Assembly: GCF_001921865.1 (NCBI RefSeq)
Contig: NZ_MSCT01000006.1
Location: forward strand, 62,001 to 126,000
Reading direction: 5' to 3'
DNA from: Pseudomonas chlororaphis
Lineage (GTDB): Bacteria > Pseudomonadota > Gammaproteobacteria > Pseudomonadales > Pseudomonadaceae
DNA length: 64,000 nucleotides
How positions within the stretch are numbered: position 1 is the first letter of the stretch; each line of letters starts with the position of its first letter. Positions 55,089-63,392 of this stretch are shown piece by piece. The notes under the pieces were generated by a model. That model made no database searches and was not told the origin of the DNA. It saw only the letters and a list, made by a program, of their open reading frames with translations. The translations under genes and the position numbers were made by a program.

Positions 55089-55400
55089 ATGACTCAAGAA
55101 CCTAGCACCCTCTATGCCAAGCTGCTTGGCGAAACCGCATCTATTACCTGGAAGGAGCTGGAGCCGTTCTTCGCCAAGGGTGCCCTATTGTGGGTCGACG
55201 CCGAGCTGGATTTGATCGAGGCAGCCGAGGCAATGGCTGAGAACCAGGCAGGAAAAGTCTCAGCCTGGCTGGCCGCCGATAAGGTCGGCAAAGTGTCTGC
55301 GACGCGGGCGCAGGATCTGGTCGAGCGCGATCCGCAGCTGTGGGCGGTGGTGGTTTCGCCGTGGATTCTGGTCCAGGAAAGGGCGTCTGCCGAAGGTTGA
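55089..55400 (+). CDS. DUF2288 family protein
   Basis: This 103-residue protein begins TLYAKLLGETASITWKELEPFFAKGALLWVDAELDLIEAA, the DUF2288 signature (tandem of two short helices and a strand), and ends VSPWILVQERAS. Function unknown. The upstream frame to 54963 has no family support. The gene is adjacent to braC, as in P. aeruginosa (PA1075 next to PA1074), so this is conserved linkage, though without known functional meaning. Confidence 0.88.
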   Translation: MTQEPSTLYAKLLGETASITWKELEPFFAKGALLWVDAELDLIEAAEAMAENQAGKVSAWLAADKVGKVSATRAQDLVERDPQLWAVVVSPWILVQERASAEG

Positions 55401-55540
55401 GCACCAAAATGGTGCTCAGTTTTGCCGGGCAAAAGTGTGTAGCCGAGTAACCGCGATTACGGTGATGGCAAGTTGCCGTAGAGAAAGGCCCCACCGATTT
55501 CGGGCTGACGGTGACGTAAGCGGAATGGGAACAGTTTTCA

Positions 55541-55560
55541 AGGCAGCCGGCGGGCTGCCT
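55541..55560. other. Short hairpin downstream of the DUF2288 gene
   Basis: AGGCAGCC GGCG GGCTGCCT followed by GATTGTTT, about 140 bases past the stop. A weak terminator candidate within the 300-base stretch 55401-55700, which also carries the interrupted REP pair. Confidence 0.45.
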
Positions 55561-55588
55561 GATTGTTTCCGGGTATCGGCATTGATTC

Positions 55589-55692
55589 CCTGTAGGAGTA
55601 GCCGGTCGACGCTCGATTGCTCGCGATAGCGTCCTGACAGCCGATAGCGCGTGATCTTGATAACGCTGATCGCGAGCAAGCTCGCTCCTACA
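55589..55692. repeat. REP doublet with one interrupted arm
   Basis: Left arm TGTAGGAG is followed by 19 unrelated bases (TAGCCGGTCGACGCTCGAT) where other copies have CGAGCT, then TGCTCGCGAT; the right arm CGCGAGCAAGCTCGCTCCTACA is intact. It lies just downstream of the tubulin-like gene. Confidence 0.8.
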
Positions 55693-55700
55693 AGTGGATC

Positions 55701-57884
55701 TCAGTAAGCCGTCTTGCCGGTGTGGTTGTTCAGCGAGATGACCTTGGTCTTGCCGATGCGGTGGCGATAGATCTCGCGCAGGTACTTGATGGCCTTTTTC
55801 ACGCAATCGCGGGACAGGCGGATGTCGTTGATCGAGACGAACTTGTCCTTGTCGTTGATCAGCTCGCGGTACTTCTTCTCGTACATCGGCTTGATCGCGT
55901 ACCAGTTGGTGTCGAGGATCTTCGCCGGGTTCTCGAACTCGTTGAGCAACTCGTCGATGCGGCTTTCGTCGAACGCCTCGCTGACGATGAAGTCGAGGAT
56001 CGAGTTGTCCAGGGTCTCGTCGAAGCGGTACGGGTTGCGGGCGAAGCAACGCTTGATGAAGGCCACGATCAGGGTCAGGAAGTCGTCCGACAGGCACGGG
56101 CTCTTGGCGATCAGGGTGGTCAGCGAGAGGTTGGCCGAGGCGCCGATCACCAGCGCATAACGCTTGAGCGTGGTGTTGGGGAACAGGCTGTTGAGGTGGG
56201 TCTTGAGCCGGTTCAGGTCCATGTACGACAGCTTGTAGTCCTTGGGCAGGGAGACGATCGACACCACCGACGAGCAGTTCTTGAAGAAGTGCAGGTCGTG
56301 CAGGGCCGCGGCGTCGTAGCCGGACGCCTTGTATTGCTCCAGCGCCGCGCGATAACGCTTGGATTCGATCGGCAGCAGGCTGATGCCCTCGATGGCCTGG
56401 GTCACCTTGTTGAAGTGCGGCAGGTCGATGGAGCGGAAGAACAGGTCGTCGATGTTCAGGCGCTGTGGCTCTTTCTCGAACACCTTGAACTTGTCGCCGG
56501 TCGGCACCGGGGTTTCCGGGACCACGGATTCGGCGTAGGCGATCGCCACCGGGCCGGCCAGGCTCATGAACAGGTCGTTGGCATCCAGGCGGATGGTCTC
56601 GCCGATGTCGATGCCGGCGCGGCGGAAGTAGTTCTGGTCGTAGTCGGTGGTCACCGCCTGGGCGGTCAGGATGTTGAAGATCTGCTGGGAGATGTACTGG
56701 TTGGCGTGTTTCTCCATGGCGTTGACGTCAATGTTCTGGATGTTGCCGTCATCGCTCTCCTCGGCGTAACGCATGATGTCGTTGGAGATCAGCATCATCG
56801 CGTTCCAGGGGCGGATACGCCCCATGACGCTGGCTTCGCTGCTGTCTTCGTTATCGAAGTTGTAGGAGAAGTCCCATTCTTCCGACAGGTATTTGCACAG
56901 CAGGCGTCCGGCGTTGATGTGCAGTGCCTCGGACATTTCGCTGCGGTGGTCGGAGATATTCGGCAAGACGCAGATGCCGCTGGTGAAGATCGGCTCGAAG
57001 ACGAAGGAGTGGCCGCTCTTGCTGTCGTGTTCGTCGATCGGCTTGGTGTCGAACGTCTTGTTCATATACGAGTACTGCTGGGCCAGGCCGAACTCCGAGG
57101 CCATGCCCGAACCGGTACCGCCGCCGGCGCTGAAGATCGAGAAGTACAGGCGTGACTGGTTGGCCTTGATGCCGCACGAGTCGATCAGGTACGAGTGGAT
57201 CATTTTCCAGTCGGGGCTGGAGAAGCGCTGGGTGTCCTTGTTGAGGATGATCTTGGCCAGGTACTGGCCGAGGATCGGCGCGTTGCCGGCGCCGCCGGCA
57301 TGGACTTCCGAGAGGTCCATGATCTTCATCTTGCTGTAGTCGCGGATAAAGCCGCTTTTTTCGCCCTTGCGCGAGAAGCGGATGCGTCCGGCGATGTCCT
57401 TGTCCAGGTCGCCCAGCATCACCAGTGGTTCGACCAGGAACACCGGTTTACTGGCCTTGCTCTGGCCCAGGCGCAGGTTGTGGCGGATCCACTGCGCGGG
57501 GCTGTAGCCCTTGTCGGCATAGGCCTTGTCGTCGTTGTTGAATTCGTTGAGGTAAAACTTGCGGGCGTTGTACACCAGCTCCGCGACGTCCAGGGCGATG
57601 TTCGAGCCGCAACGGCCCAGGCCGATCAGGCAAACCGAGGGAAACTCCTGTTCGCGGCGGGCCTCGAGCTCGTCTTCCAGGTGCGGCGCGCGCGGGAATA
57701 CCGAGTCGCGCAGGCCGTCGAGGTTGTCGAGGATGCGGTCGGTGTTGGTTTCGGTGAAGTAGAGGTACTGCTGGGGCGCCTGCGGGCGTGAGCTGGACAA
57801 TGGCTTCGAATCTGAAAAGCTCTGGCTGCCTGGGGTCAGCGTCAGTTCGGATACTGCGTTGGCAGAATTGTTTTTAGAAGTCAT
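55701..57884 (-). CDS. Chromosomal tubulin/FtsZ-superfamily protein (Tubulin_2-like)
   Basis: This is a 727-residue protein. Residues 1-80 are a low-complexity Ser/Gln/Pro N-terminus. From ~83 the tubulin-type GTPase domain begins: VCLIGLGRCGSNIALDV (GLGRCG 88-93, nucleotide loop 1), VHAGGAGNAPILG (194-206), and the tubulin signature SAGGGTGSGMAS with GGGTGSG at 254-260. A DxxD pair at 434/437 in IRLDANDLFMSL is a candidate T7 catalytic loop. The C-terminal ~290 residues are not recognisable and are helical/charged. It does not resemble FtsZ elsewhere. Single gene, with no visible partner (the neighbour is divergent), flanked by a REP doublet. Function unknown; GTP-driven polymer formation is an inference. 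Confidence 0.82.
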   Translation of the reverse strand: MTSKNNSANAVSELTLTPGSQSFSDSKPLSSSRPQAPQQYLYFTETNTDRILDNLDGLRDSVFPRAPHLEDELEARREQEFPSVCLIGLGRCGSNIALDVAELVYNARKFYLNEFNNDDKAYADKGYSPAQWIRHNLRLGQSKASKPVFLVEPLVMLGDLDKDIAGRIRFSRKGEKSGFIRDYSKMKIMDLSEVHAGGAGNAPILGQYLAKIILNKDTQRFSSPDWKMIHSYLIDSCGIKANQSRLYFSIFSAGGGTGSGMASEFGLAQQYSYMNKTFDTKPIDEHDSKSGHSFVFEPIFTSGICVLPNISDHRSEMSEALHINAGRLLCKYLSEEWDFSYNFDNEDSSEASVMGRIRPWNAMMLISNDIMRYAEESDDGNIQNIDVNAMEKHANQYISQQIFNILTAQAVTTDYDQNYFRRAGIDIGETIRLDANDLFMSLAGPVAIAYAESVVPETPVPTGDKFKVFEKEPQRLNIDDLFFRSIDLPHFNKVTQAIEGISLLPIESKRYRAALEQYKASGYDAAALHDLHFFKNCSSVVSIVSLPKDYKLSYMDLNRLKTHLNSLFPNTTLKRYALVIGASANLSLTTLIAKSPCLSDDFLTLIVAFIKRCFARNPYRFDETLDNSILDFIVSEAFDESRIDELLNEFENPAKILDTNWYAIKPMYEKKYRELINDKDKFVSINDIRLSRDCVKKAIKYLREIYRHRIGKTKVISLNNHTGKTAY

Positions 57885-58076
57885 TGTGCGCCGTGTGCCT
57901 GGACTGGTCGGTTCGATGAGGGGATGTCAAAGAGCCATCAAGTGAGATCTCGCGACTTTACAGTGCGATATTGGCCCTAGCGATAGGGATAAGTCTTACG
58001 AACGCTAGGGGGAATCCTTTCCTAAGTTCAGATAAATCGGCCAGTTTTCGGTGATCTTTAATCAAAAGGAGGCAAG

Positions 58077-58973
58077 ATGATGGCAACTTTACCCACCCTC
58101 GGGTTCGCCGGTATCGGCTTGATGGGCTTGCCCATGTGTCGCCGACTGCTGGCGGCGGGGTACCCCCTGGTGGTGTGGAACCGCAACCCGGAAAAATGCG
58201 CGCCGCTGGCGGCGGCAGGCGCCCGGGTGGTGCGTACGCCGGCCGAGCTGTGCGAGCGCGCGGAGCTGGTGTTGCTGTGCCTGGCCAACACCGAGGTGGT
58301 GCGCGAGGTGGTGTTCGGCGCCGAGGGTATCGCCCAAGGAGCTCGGGCTGGCCAGTTGCTGGTGGACCTCTCCAGCCTGGAGCCGACCGCGACCCGGGAA
58401 ATGGCCGCGCAGCTGGCGAGCGCTACCGGCATGGGCTGGGTCGATGCGCCGGTGTCCGGCGGTACGCCGGGGGCCGAGGCCGGCAGCCTGGCGATCATGG
58501 TCGGCGGCGAGGCGGCGGCCATCGAACGGGCACGGCCGGTGTTGCTCCAGCTGGGACAACGGGTGACCCATATGGGGGGCGTCGGCGCCGGCCAGGTGAC
58601 CAAGGCCTGTAACCAGATGATCGTTGCCTGCAATGCGCTGGTGATCGCCGAGGTGGTGGCGCTGGCCGAGCGTTCCGGGGTCGACGCCTCGTTGCTGGCC
58701 GAGGCGCTGGCCGGCGGTTTCGCCGATTCCCGGCCACTGCAGATCCTTGCCCCGCAGATGGCCGAAAGCCGTTTCGAGCCGATCAAATGGCATGTGCGCA
58801 CGCTGCTCAAGGATCTGGACGGGGCGGTGAAGTTCTCGCGCGAACAGGGCTCGGCGACGCCGATCAGTGGATTGGCCGCACAGTTGATGCGCCTGCATGG
58901 CGGCCAGGGGTATCTGGAACAGGATCCTGCGACCCTGATCCGCCTGTATCGCCAGCCGCAGTCGAAGGGCTGA
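58077..58973 (+). CDS. 3-Hydroxyisobutyrate dehydrogenase-family NAD(P)-dependent reductase
   Basis: This 298-residue beta-hydroxyacid dehydrogenase has the NAD(P) motif GFAGIGLMGLPM near the N-terminus, substrate-binding DAPVSGGTPGAEAG (123-136), and catalytic Lys176 in GAGQVTKACNQM. The family includes tartronate semialdehyde reductase, 3-hydroxyisobutyrate and glyoxylate/succinic semialdehyde reductases; the motif set does not decide among them. Two ATGs (58077, 58080) follow AAAGGAGG with spacing 4 and 7, so the second is likely. The 3' 110 bases overlap the end of the convergent MHYT-GGDEF-EAL gene. Confidence 0.9.
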   Translation: MMATLPTLGFAGIGLMGLPMCRRLLAAGYPLVVWNRNPEKCAPLAAAGARVVRTPAELCERAELVLLCLANTEVVREVVFGAEGIAQGARAGQLLVDLSSLEPTATREMAAQLASATGMGWVDAPVSGGTPGAEAGSLAIMVGGEAAAIERARPVLLQLGQRVTHMGGVGAGQVTKACNQMIVACNALVIAEVVALAERSGVDASLLAEALAGGFADSRPLQILAPQMAESRFEPIKWHVRTLLKDLDGAVKFSREQGSATPISGLAAQLMRLHGGQGYLEQDPATLIRLYRQPQSKG

Positions 58974-61149
58974 GCCCGGCGGCGGTCCGCAGGCGCTGCT
59001 CGATTTCGGCAATCGCCGCGGATAGCTCCTGCACAGGCACCGCCTGGCCGAGCAGGTAACCCTGGATGAAATCGCAGCCGTGCTTGGCCAGGAACTCGTA
59101 CTGCTGCACGTTCTCGACCCCTTCGGTGACCACGTTCAAGTGCAGGGTGTGGGCCATGACGATGATCGCCTGGACGATTTCCTTGTCTTGGGTCGACTGG
59201 TGCATGTCCTGAATGAACGAGCGGTCGATCTTCAGGGTGTTGAGCGGCAGGCGCTTGAGGTAGGCGAGGGACGAATAGCCGGTGCCGAAGTCGTCGAGCG
59301 ACAGCGACACGCCGAGGCTGCGGATCTGCCGCAGCAAGTTCACCGTCGTCTCGATATTACCCATCAGGGCGTTTTCCGTGACTTCCAGCTCCAGGCGCTG
59401 GGGGGCGACCCCGGCGGATTGCAGGGCATCGGCGATTTCCCCGGGCAGGGCTTCGCGCGCCAGGTTCAGGGCCGAGCAGTTCACCGCGATACTCAACTCG
59501 GCAAAGCCGTGGCGGGACAGGGCGGCCAGGTCCTGGCAGGCTTTGCGCAGCACCCAGTTGTCCAGTTCGGCGATCAGCCCGTTGGCCTCGGCGATGCTGA
59601 TAAAGCGGTCGGGAGCCAGCAGGCCGTGCAACGGGTGCTGCCAGCGCACCAGGGCTTCGAGCTTGCTGACCTTGTGCTGGTTCAGGTCGTAGATCGGCTG
59701 GTAGTACAGGGTCAGCCCGGCCTCGCTGCGCAGGGCATTGCGCAGTTCTTCTTCCAGTTGCAGTTCCAGGCACGCGGTGTTTTTCAGGTTGGCGTTGAAG
59801 AAGTGCAGGCTGTTGCGCCCACTCTCCTTGGATTGATAGAGCGCAAGGTCAGCGTGCTTGAGCAGTTCCTCGCTGGTGGTGCCGTCGTCGGGAAACACGC
59901 TGATGCCGATGCTCGTGGTCATCACCATGCGCCTGCCCGCCAGCTCGATGGGCTCCTTCATCTTGTTCATGATGCGGTGTGCCATGAGCCGGGCTTCCTC
60001 GCGTTCGCGCAGGCTGATGAGAATGCAGAACTCGTCGCCGCCGAAGCGCGCCACCACGTCCTCGTGGCTGCGGGTGGAGCCCTTGATGTGATGGGCGAGC
60101 ACTTTCAACAGCTCGTCGCCGGCGTCGTGGCCGAGGCTGTCGTTGATCCGCTTGAAGTGATCGATGTCGAGAAACATCACCGCCAGCATGCCGCCCTGTA
60201 CGGTCTTTTCGATGAGCTTTTCGGCGAACAGCTGGTTGAAGCCGCGTCGATTGATCAGGTTGGTCAGGGCGTCGTAATGCGCCACCTGCTGTAAGGCGAC
60301 CCGGGCCTGGTCCAGTTGGCTCAACAGGGTGTTGACCCGCAGCAGGTCCTGTTCCTTGTGTTGCAGCTTCTTGTCCGCCAGGGCCGCGCTGATACTGCTG
60401 CCGATGATCAGCAGGGCGATGACGGCGATGGTCAGGCCCAGTTGCAACGGGTTGTCGTCCACCGGCATCGAGGGCGTGCCCGCCGCCGGCATCACCAGTT
60501 TCAGCGCCCACATGCCGGTGAAATGCATGGCGACTATGCCGCCGCCCAGGAGCAGGCTCGCCGAGTATTTGAGCAACTGGTGAAGCATGCCGCTGCCATC
60601 GCTCAGGTAGCGCGACAGCAGCAGCGCGACGAGGCTGGCGCTGATGGCAATGGCGATGGACAGGCCGAAGAGGTCGGGTTGGTAGTAGGCCGTGGCTTGC
60701 GAGCGCAGGGCGGCCATGCCGACATAGTGCATGGTGCAGATGCCCAGGCCGATCCAGACCGAGGCCAGCAGGTAGCGCCACAGGGGCAGCTTGGGCTGGC
60801 TGAGGGTGTTCATCGCCAGCCAGGAAGCGACTGCCGCGAACAGCAGCGACAGCAGGGTCGTCGGCAGGTCGTAGTGGGTTTCGATGGGCAGTTGCAGCGC
60901 CAGCATGCCGATGAAATGCATGGCCCAGATACCGCCGGCCAGGCACAAGGCGCCGACCCAGCACCAGCGCTTGCGGGCTGCTGGCAGATCAACGTGGCGA
61001 ACCCGTTCGGCCATGTCCAGGGTGGCGAAGCTGCCGGCGCAGGCAACCAGGTAGGCGAGGATCACCAGCACGGGATTATGGCTGCAGTTGAGCAATACCT
61101 GCCCGTCTGCGGGAAGCTCGGTAAAAAAATGCAAACCAAGCCAGTCCAT
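58864..61149 (-). CDS. MHYT-GGDEF-EAL membrane cyclic-di-GMP enzyme
   Basis: This is a 761-residue protein from the preferred ATG at 61149 (61161 also possible). Residues ~15-255 form the MHYT sensor, a seven-helix membrane domain with three metal-type motifs MHFIGM (77), MHYVGM (140) and MHFTGM (208), believed to bind copper or sense gases. Next is a diguanylate cyclase domain with intact GGDEF (370-374), then an EAL domain with EAL (498-500) and DDFGTGYSS. It resembles MucR of P. aeruginosa, which controls alginate and biofilm dispersal. The final ~36 residues lie antisense to the convergent dehydrogenase gene and have low complexity (Gly/Ser/Pro). Confidence 0.92.
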   Translation of the reverse strand: MDWLGLHFFTELPADGQVLLNCSHNPVLVILAYLVACAGSFATLDMAERVRHVDLPAARKRWCWVGALCLAGGIWAMHFIGMLALQLPIETHYDLPTTLLSLLFAAVASWLAMNTLSQPKLPLWRYLLASVWIGLGICTMHYVGMAALRSQATAYYQPDLFGLSIAIAISASLVALLLSRYLSDGSGMLHQLLKYSASLLLGGGIVAMHFTGMWALKLVMPAAGTPSMPVDDNPLQLGLTIAVIALLIIGSSISAALADKKLQHKEQDLLRVNTLLSQLDQARVALQQVAHYDALTNLINRRGFNQLFAEKLIEKTVQGGMLAVMFLDIDHFKRINDSLGHDAGDELLKVLAHHIKGSTRSHEDVVARFGGDEFCILISLREREEARLMAHRIMNKMKEPIELAGRRMVMTTSIGISVFPDDGTTSEELLKHADLALYQSKESGRNSLHFFNANLKNTACLELQLEEELRNALRSEAGLTLYYQPIYDLNQHKVSKLEALVRWQHPLHGLLAPDRFISIAEANGLIAELDNWVLRKACQDLAALSRHGFAELSIAVNCSALNLAREALPGEIADALQSAGVAPQRLELEVTENALMGNIETTVNLLRQIRSLGVSLSLDDFGTGYSSLAYLKRLPLNTLKIDRSFIQDMHQSTQDKEIVQAIIVMAHTLHLNVVTEGVENVQQYEFLAKHGCDFIQGYLLGQAVPVQELSAAIAEIEQRLRTAAGLSPSTAAGDTGGSGSQDPVPDTPGRHAGASTVRPIH

Positions 61150-61293
61150 AGCGTGCCCCATCAGTGAGTCATCCCAGGCCAGCGCCCGGTGGCTGATCGA
61201 TGCAGCTGAGTATAGGAAGCCCCGGGCAAGGCGAGGGGCGATGGTGGCAATTTGACTTAAATGATTTTGGAATTCAGCCAATAGCCAATCGAA

Positions 61294-61653
61294 CTAAGCG
61301 CTTTGTTCGAAATACAGCTCAGGTTCCAGGGGCGCGAGCCCGAATGCCGCGCGCGCGGCGTCGCAATCGACATTCTGTTCGCCATTCTCCCAGGACGCCT
61401 CGAACTCGCGGCAGGTGCTGGAGCGCTGGTGGTAGATCGCGCAACTGACTTCCTGGCCGACCTCACCGGTCAGCGCGGTGCAGCGGGTCGGCTTGCAATC
61501 GGTGCCGAGCATGGCGACCCGGCTGGGGCTGATGGACGCCACCAGGTCGTCGGGGACCGTACCGCCGGCAGAGGCGCATTCGCCCCAGAAAAAAGACACA
61601 CGAAAGTGTGAACAGCAGGCACCGCAATTCAGACACGGACTGGCTTCGGACAT
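61294..61653 (-). CDS. YkgJ-family cysteine-cluster protein
   Basis: This 119-residue protein has the CxxCxxCC cluster near the N-terminus (Cys7, Cys10, Cys13, Cys14 in PCLNCGACCSHF) and further Cys (GTDCKPTRC, VSCAIYHQRSSTC, NVDC), a pattern for a zinc or Fe-S binding site in the UPF0153/YkgJ family. Function unknown. ATG 61653 is the start of the family-like region. The 144 bases between it and the MHYT gene hold nothing recognisable. Confidence 0.88.
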   Translation of the reverse strand: MSEASPCLNCGACCSHFRVSFFWGECASAGGTVPDDLVASISPSRVAMLGTDCKPTRCTALTGEVGQEVSCAIYHQRSSTCREFEASWENGEQNVDCDAARAAFGLAPLEPELYFEQSA

Positions 61654-61975
61654 GGGCGTATTCAACGGGGAGGAGGTGGATGAAGGGGCAGGCAAGGCGG
61701 CTATTCTAGGCTTCGCAATGGCCTTGGGAAGGGGGCGCACGAGGTATTTTTCAGGCCCTGCGCAAGCCCTTGAAAAATCAGGCTTCGGCCCCGGTATCCG
61801 GAGACTTGCCAAGGTTTTCATGCACTGTTCTGGTGCTGTCCGGACAGCCGGTGGGCGCGACCGATTACCTGATATCAGACTTACGAATCATTACAGACAA
61901 CGGCGATCGGGCTGACTAGATTGCAACTTCCAGGCTCGGTTGCGTCTGGCCGAGTAACAATAAAGAGACCGACCC
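61654..61975. other. Intergenic region without recognised gene
   Basis: 322 bases between the divergent YkgJ gene and the MFS gene. No ORF, RNA or hairpin could be supported. The part 61870-61970 (ATCAGACTTACGAATCATTACAG) is A+T-richer and likely holds the MFS promoter. Confidence 0.4.
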
Positions 61976-63322
61976 ATGCAGAACTCGACCCAAGCGGCGA
62001 ATGCCTGGCGCATTCTGTTCCTGTTGTTCCTGGCTAACCTGTTCAACTTTTTCGATCGCACCATTCCGGCCATCATCATCGAGCCGATCCGCATGGAATG
62101 GCACCTGAGCGATTTCCAGCTCGGCATCATCGGCACCGCCTTCACCATCGTCTACGCCATTGCCGGCCTGCCCCTGGGGCGCATGGCCGATACCGGTTCG
62201 CGCAGCAAGCTCATGGGCTGGGGGCTGGCGGTGTGGAGCGGGCTGACCGCGGTCAATGGCCTGGTGGGCAGCTTCTGGAGTTTCCTGATCGTGCGCATGG
62301 GCGTCGGCATCGGCGAAGCCAGTTACGCGCCGGCCGCCAACTCGCTGATCGGCGACCTGTTCCCGGCCCACCGCCGGGCCCGGGCCATGGGCATCTTCAT
62401 GCTCGGCCTGCCTCTTGGGCTGTTGCTGGCGTTCTTCACCATCGGCGCGATGGTCAAGGCGTTCGATAGCTGGCGCGCGCCGTTCTTTATCGCCGCCGTG
62501 CCGGGGCTGGTGCTGGCGGTGTTCATGTTCTTCATCAAGGAGCCCAAGCGCGGGGCGGCGGAAACCGTGAAGATTTCCGAGGCGCCCATCGACCGGCCGA
62601 TTCGTCGGGTGCTGGCGATCCCGACCTTTCTCTGGCTGGTGATGGCCGGCCTGACCTTCAACTTCGCCACCTACGCCTGCAACTCGTTCCTGGTGCCGAT
62701 GCTGCAGCGTTATTTCCTCATGCCGTTGCAGGACGCCGCGGTGGCCACCGGGGTAATAGTCGGGGTGACCGGGCTGATCGGCCTGACGCTGGGCGGCTGG
62801 GTGGCCGACAAGATTCACCAGCGCGTGGCCAACGGTCGGCTGCTGTTCGCCGCGTTCAGTATGGTGATCTCGACCCTGTGCACGGCGTGGGCCCTGCATG
62901 CGGGGCGGATCGAGATCGGCGTGTTCGTCGCGGTGTTCAGCGTCGGCTGGCTGTTCGCCTACAACTTCTATACCTGCGTCTACACGGCGATCCAGGATGT
63001 GGTCGAACCGCGTCTGCGGGCCACCGCCATGGCGCTGTTCTTCGCCGGCCTGTACTTGCTCGGCGGTGGCCTGGGGCCGGTGGTGGTGGGGGCGCTGTCG
63101 GACCATTTCGCCCATTCGGCGATGTATGCCGCCGGGGCCGAGCAGATGACCGAAGCGTTCAAGGCGGTCGGTTTGCATGACGCCATGTACCTGATTCCGG
63201 TGGCGCTGCTGCTGACCATGCTGTTCCTGTTCCTGGCCTCGCGCTGCTTCGTGCGCGACGCGCAGCGGATGAAGGACGGATTGGCGCCGAGCCAATCGGT
63301 GGGAGCAGCGGTCACGGCCTGA
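61976..63322 (+). CDS. MFS transporter (spinster/ACS-like family)
   Basis: This 448-residue inner-membrane protein has 12 hydrophobic segments. The helix-1 motif NLFNFFDRTIPAIIIEPIR, the helix-2/3 loop GRMADTGSRSKLMGWG and MGVGIGEASYAPAANSLIGDLFP are typical of spinster-like/ACS MFS proteins, which carry organic acids or lipids. No neighbouring catabolic genes point to a substrate. The start ATG has AAAGAG ten bases upstream. It is followed by an intrinsic terminator. Confidence 0.9.
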   Translation: MQNSTQAANAWRILFLLFLANLFNFFDRTIPAIIIEPIRMEWHLSDFQLGIIGTAFTIVYAIAGLPLGRMADTGSRSKLMGWGLAVWSGLTAVNGLVGSFWSFLIVRMGVGIGEASYAPAANSLIGDLFPAHRRARAMGIFMLGLPLGLLLAFFTIGAMVKAFDSWRAPFFIAAVPGLVLAVFMFFIKEPKRGAAETVKISEAPIDRPIRRVLAIPTFLWLVMAGLTFNFATYACNSFLVPMLQRYFLMPLQDAAVATGVIVGVTGLIGLTLGGWVADKIHQRVANGRLLFAAFSMVISTLCTAWALHAGRIEIGVFVAVFSVGWLFAYNFYTCVYTAIQDVVEPRLRATAMALFFAGLYLLGGGLGPVVVGALSDHFAHSAMYAAGAEQMTEAFKAVGLHDAMYLIPVALLLTMLFLFLASRCFVRDAQRMKDGLAPSQSVGAAVTA

Positions 63323-63341
63323 AGCTCTTACGGACACGAAT

Positions 63342-63370
63342 AAAAAAGGCCCGCATTGCGCGGGCCTTTT
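63342..63370. terminator. Intrinsic terminator between MFS and rapA
   Basis: AAAAAAGGCCCGC ATT GCGCGGGCCTTTT hairpin with A and T runs. It serves both convergent genes. Confidence 0.88.
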
Positions 63371-63392
63371 CATTTACCGGTAGGGCAGGGGA

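Noticed and set aside
61150..61281. N-terminal extension of the MHYT protein
   Set aside because: No ribosome site and no membrane-type sequence; starts at 61149 or 61161 give the usual MHYT N-terminus.
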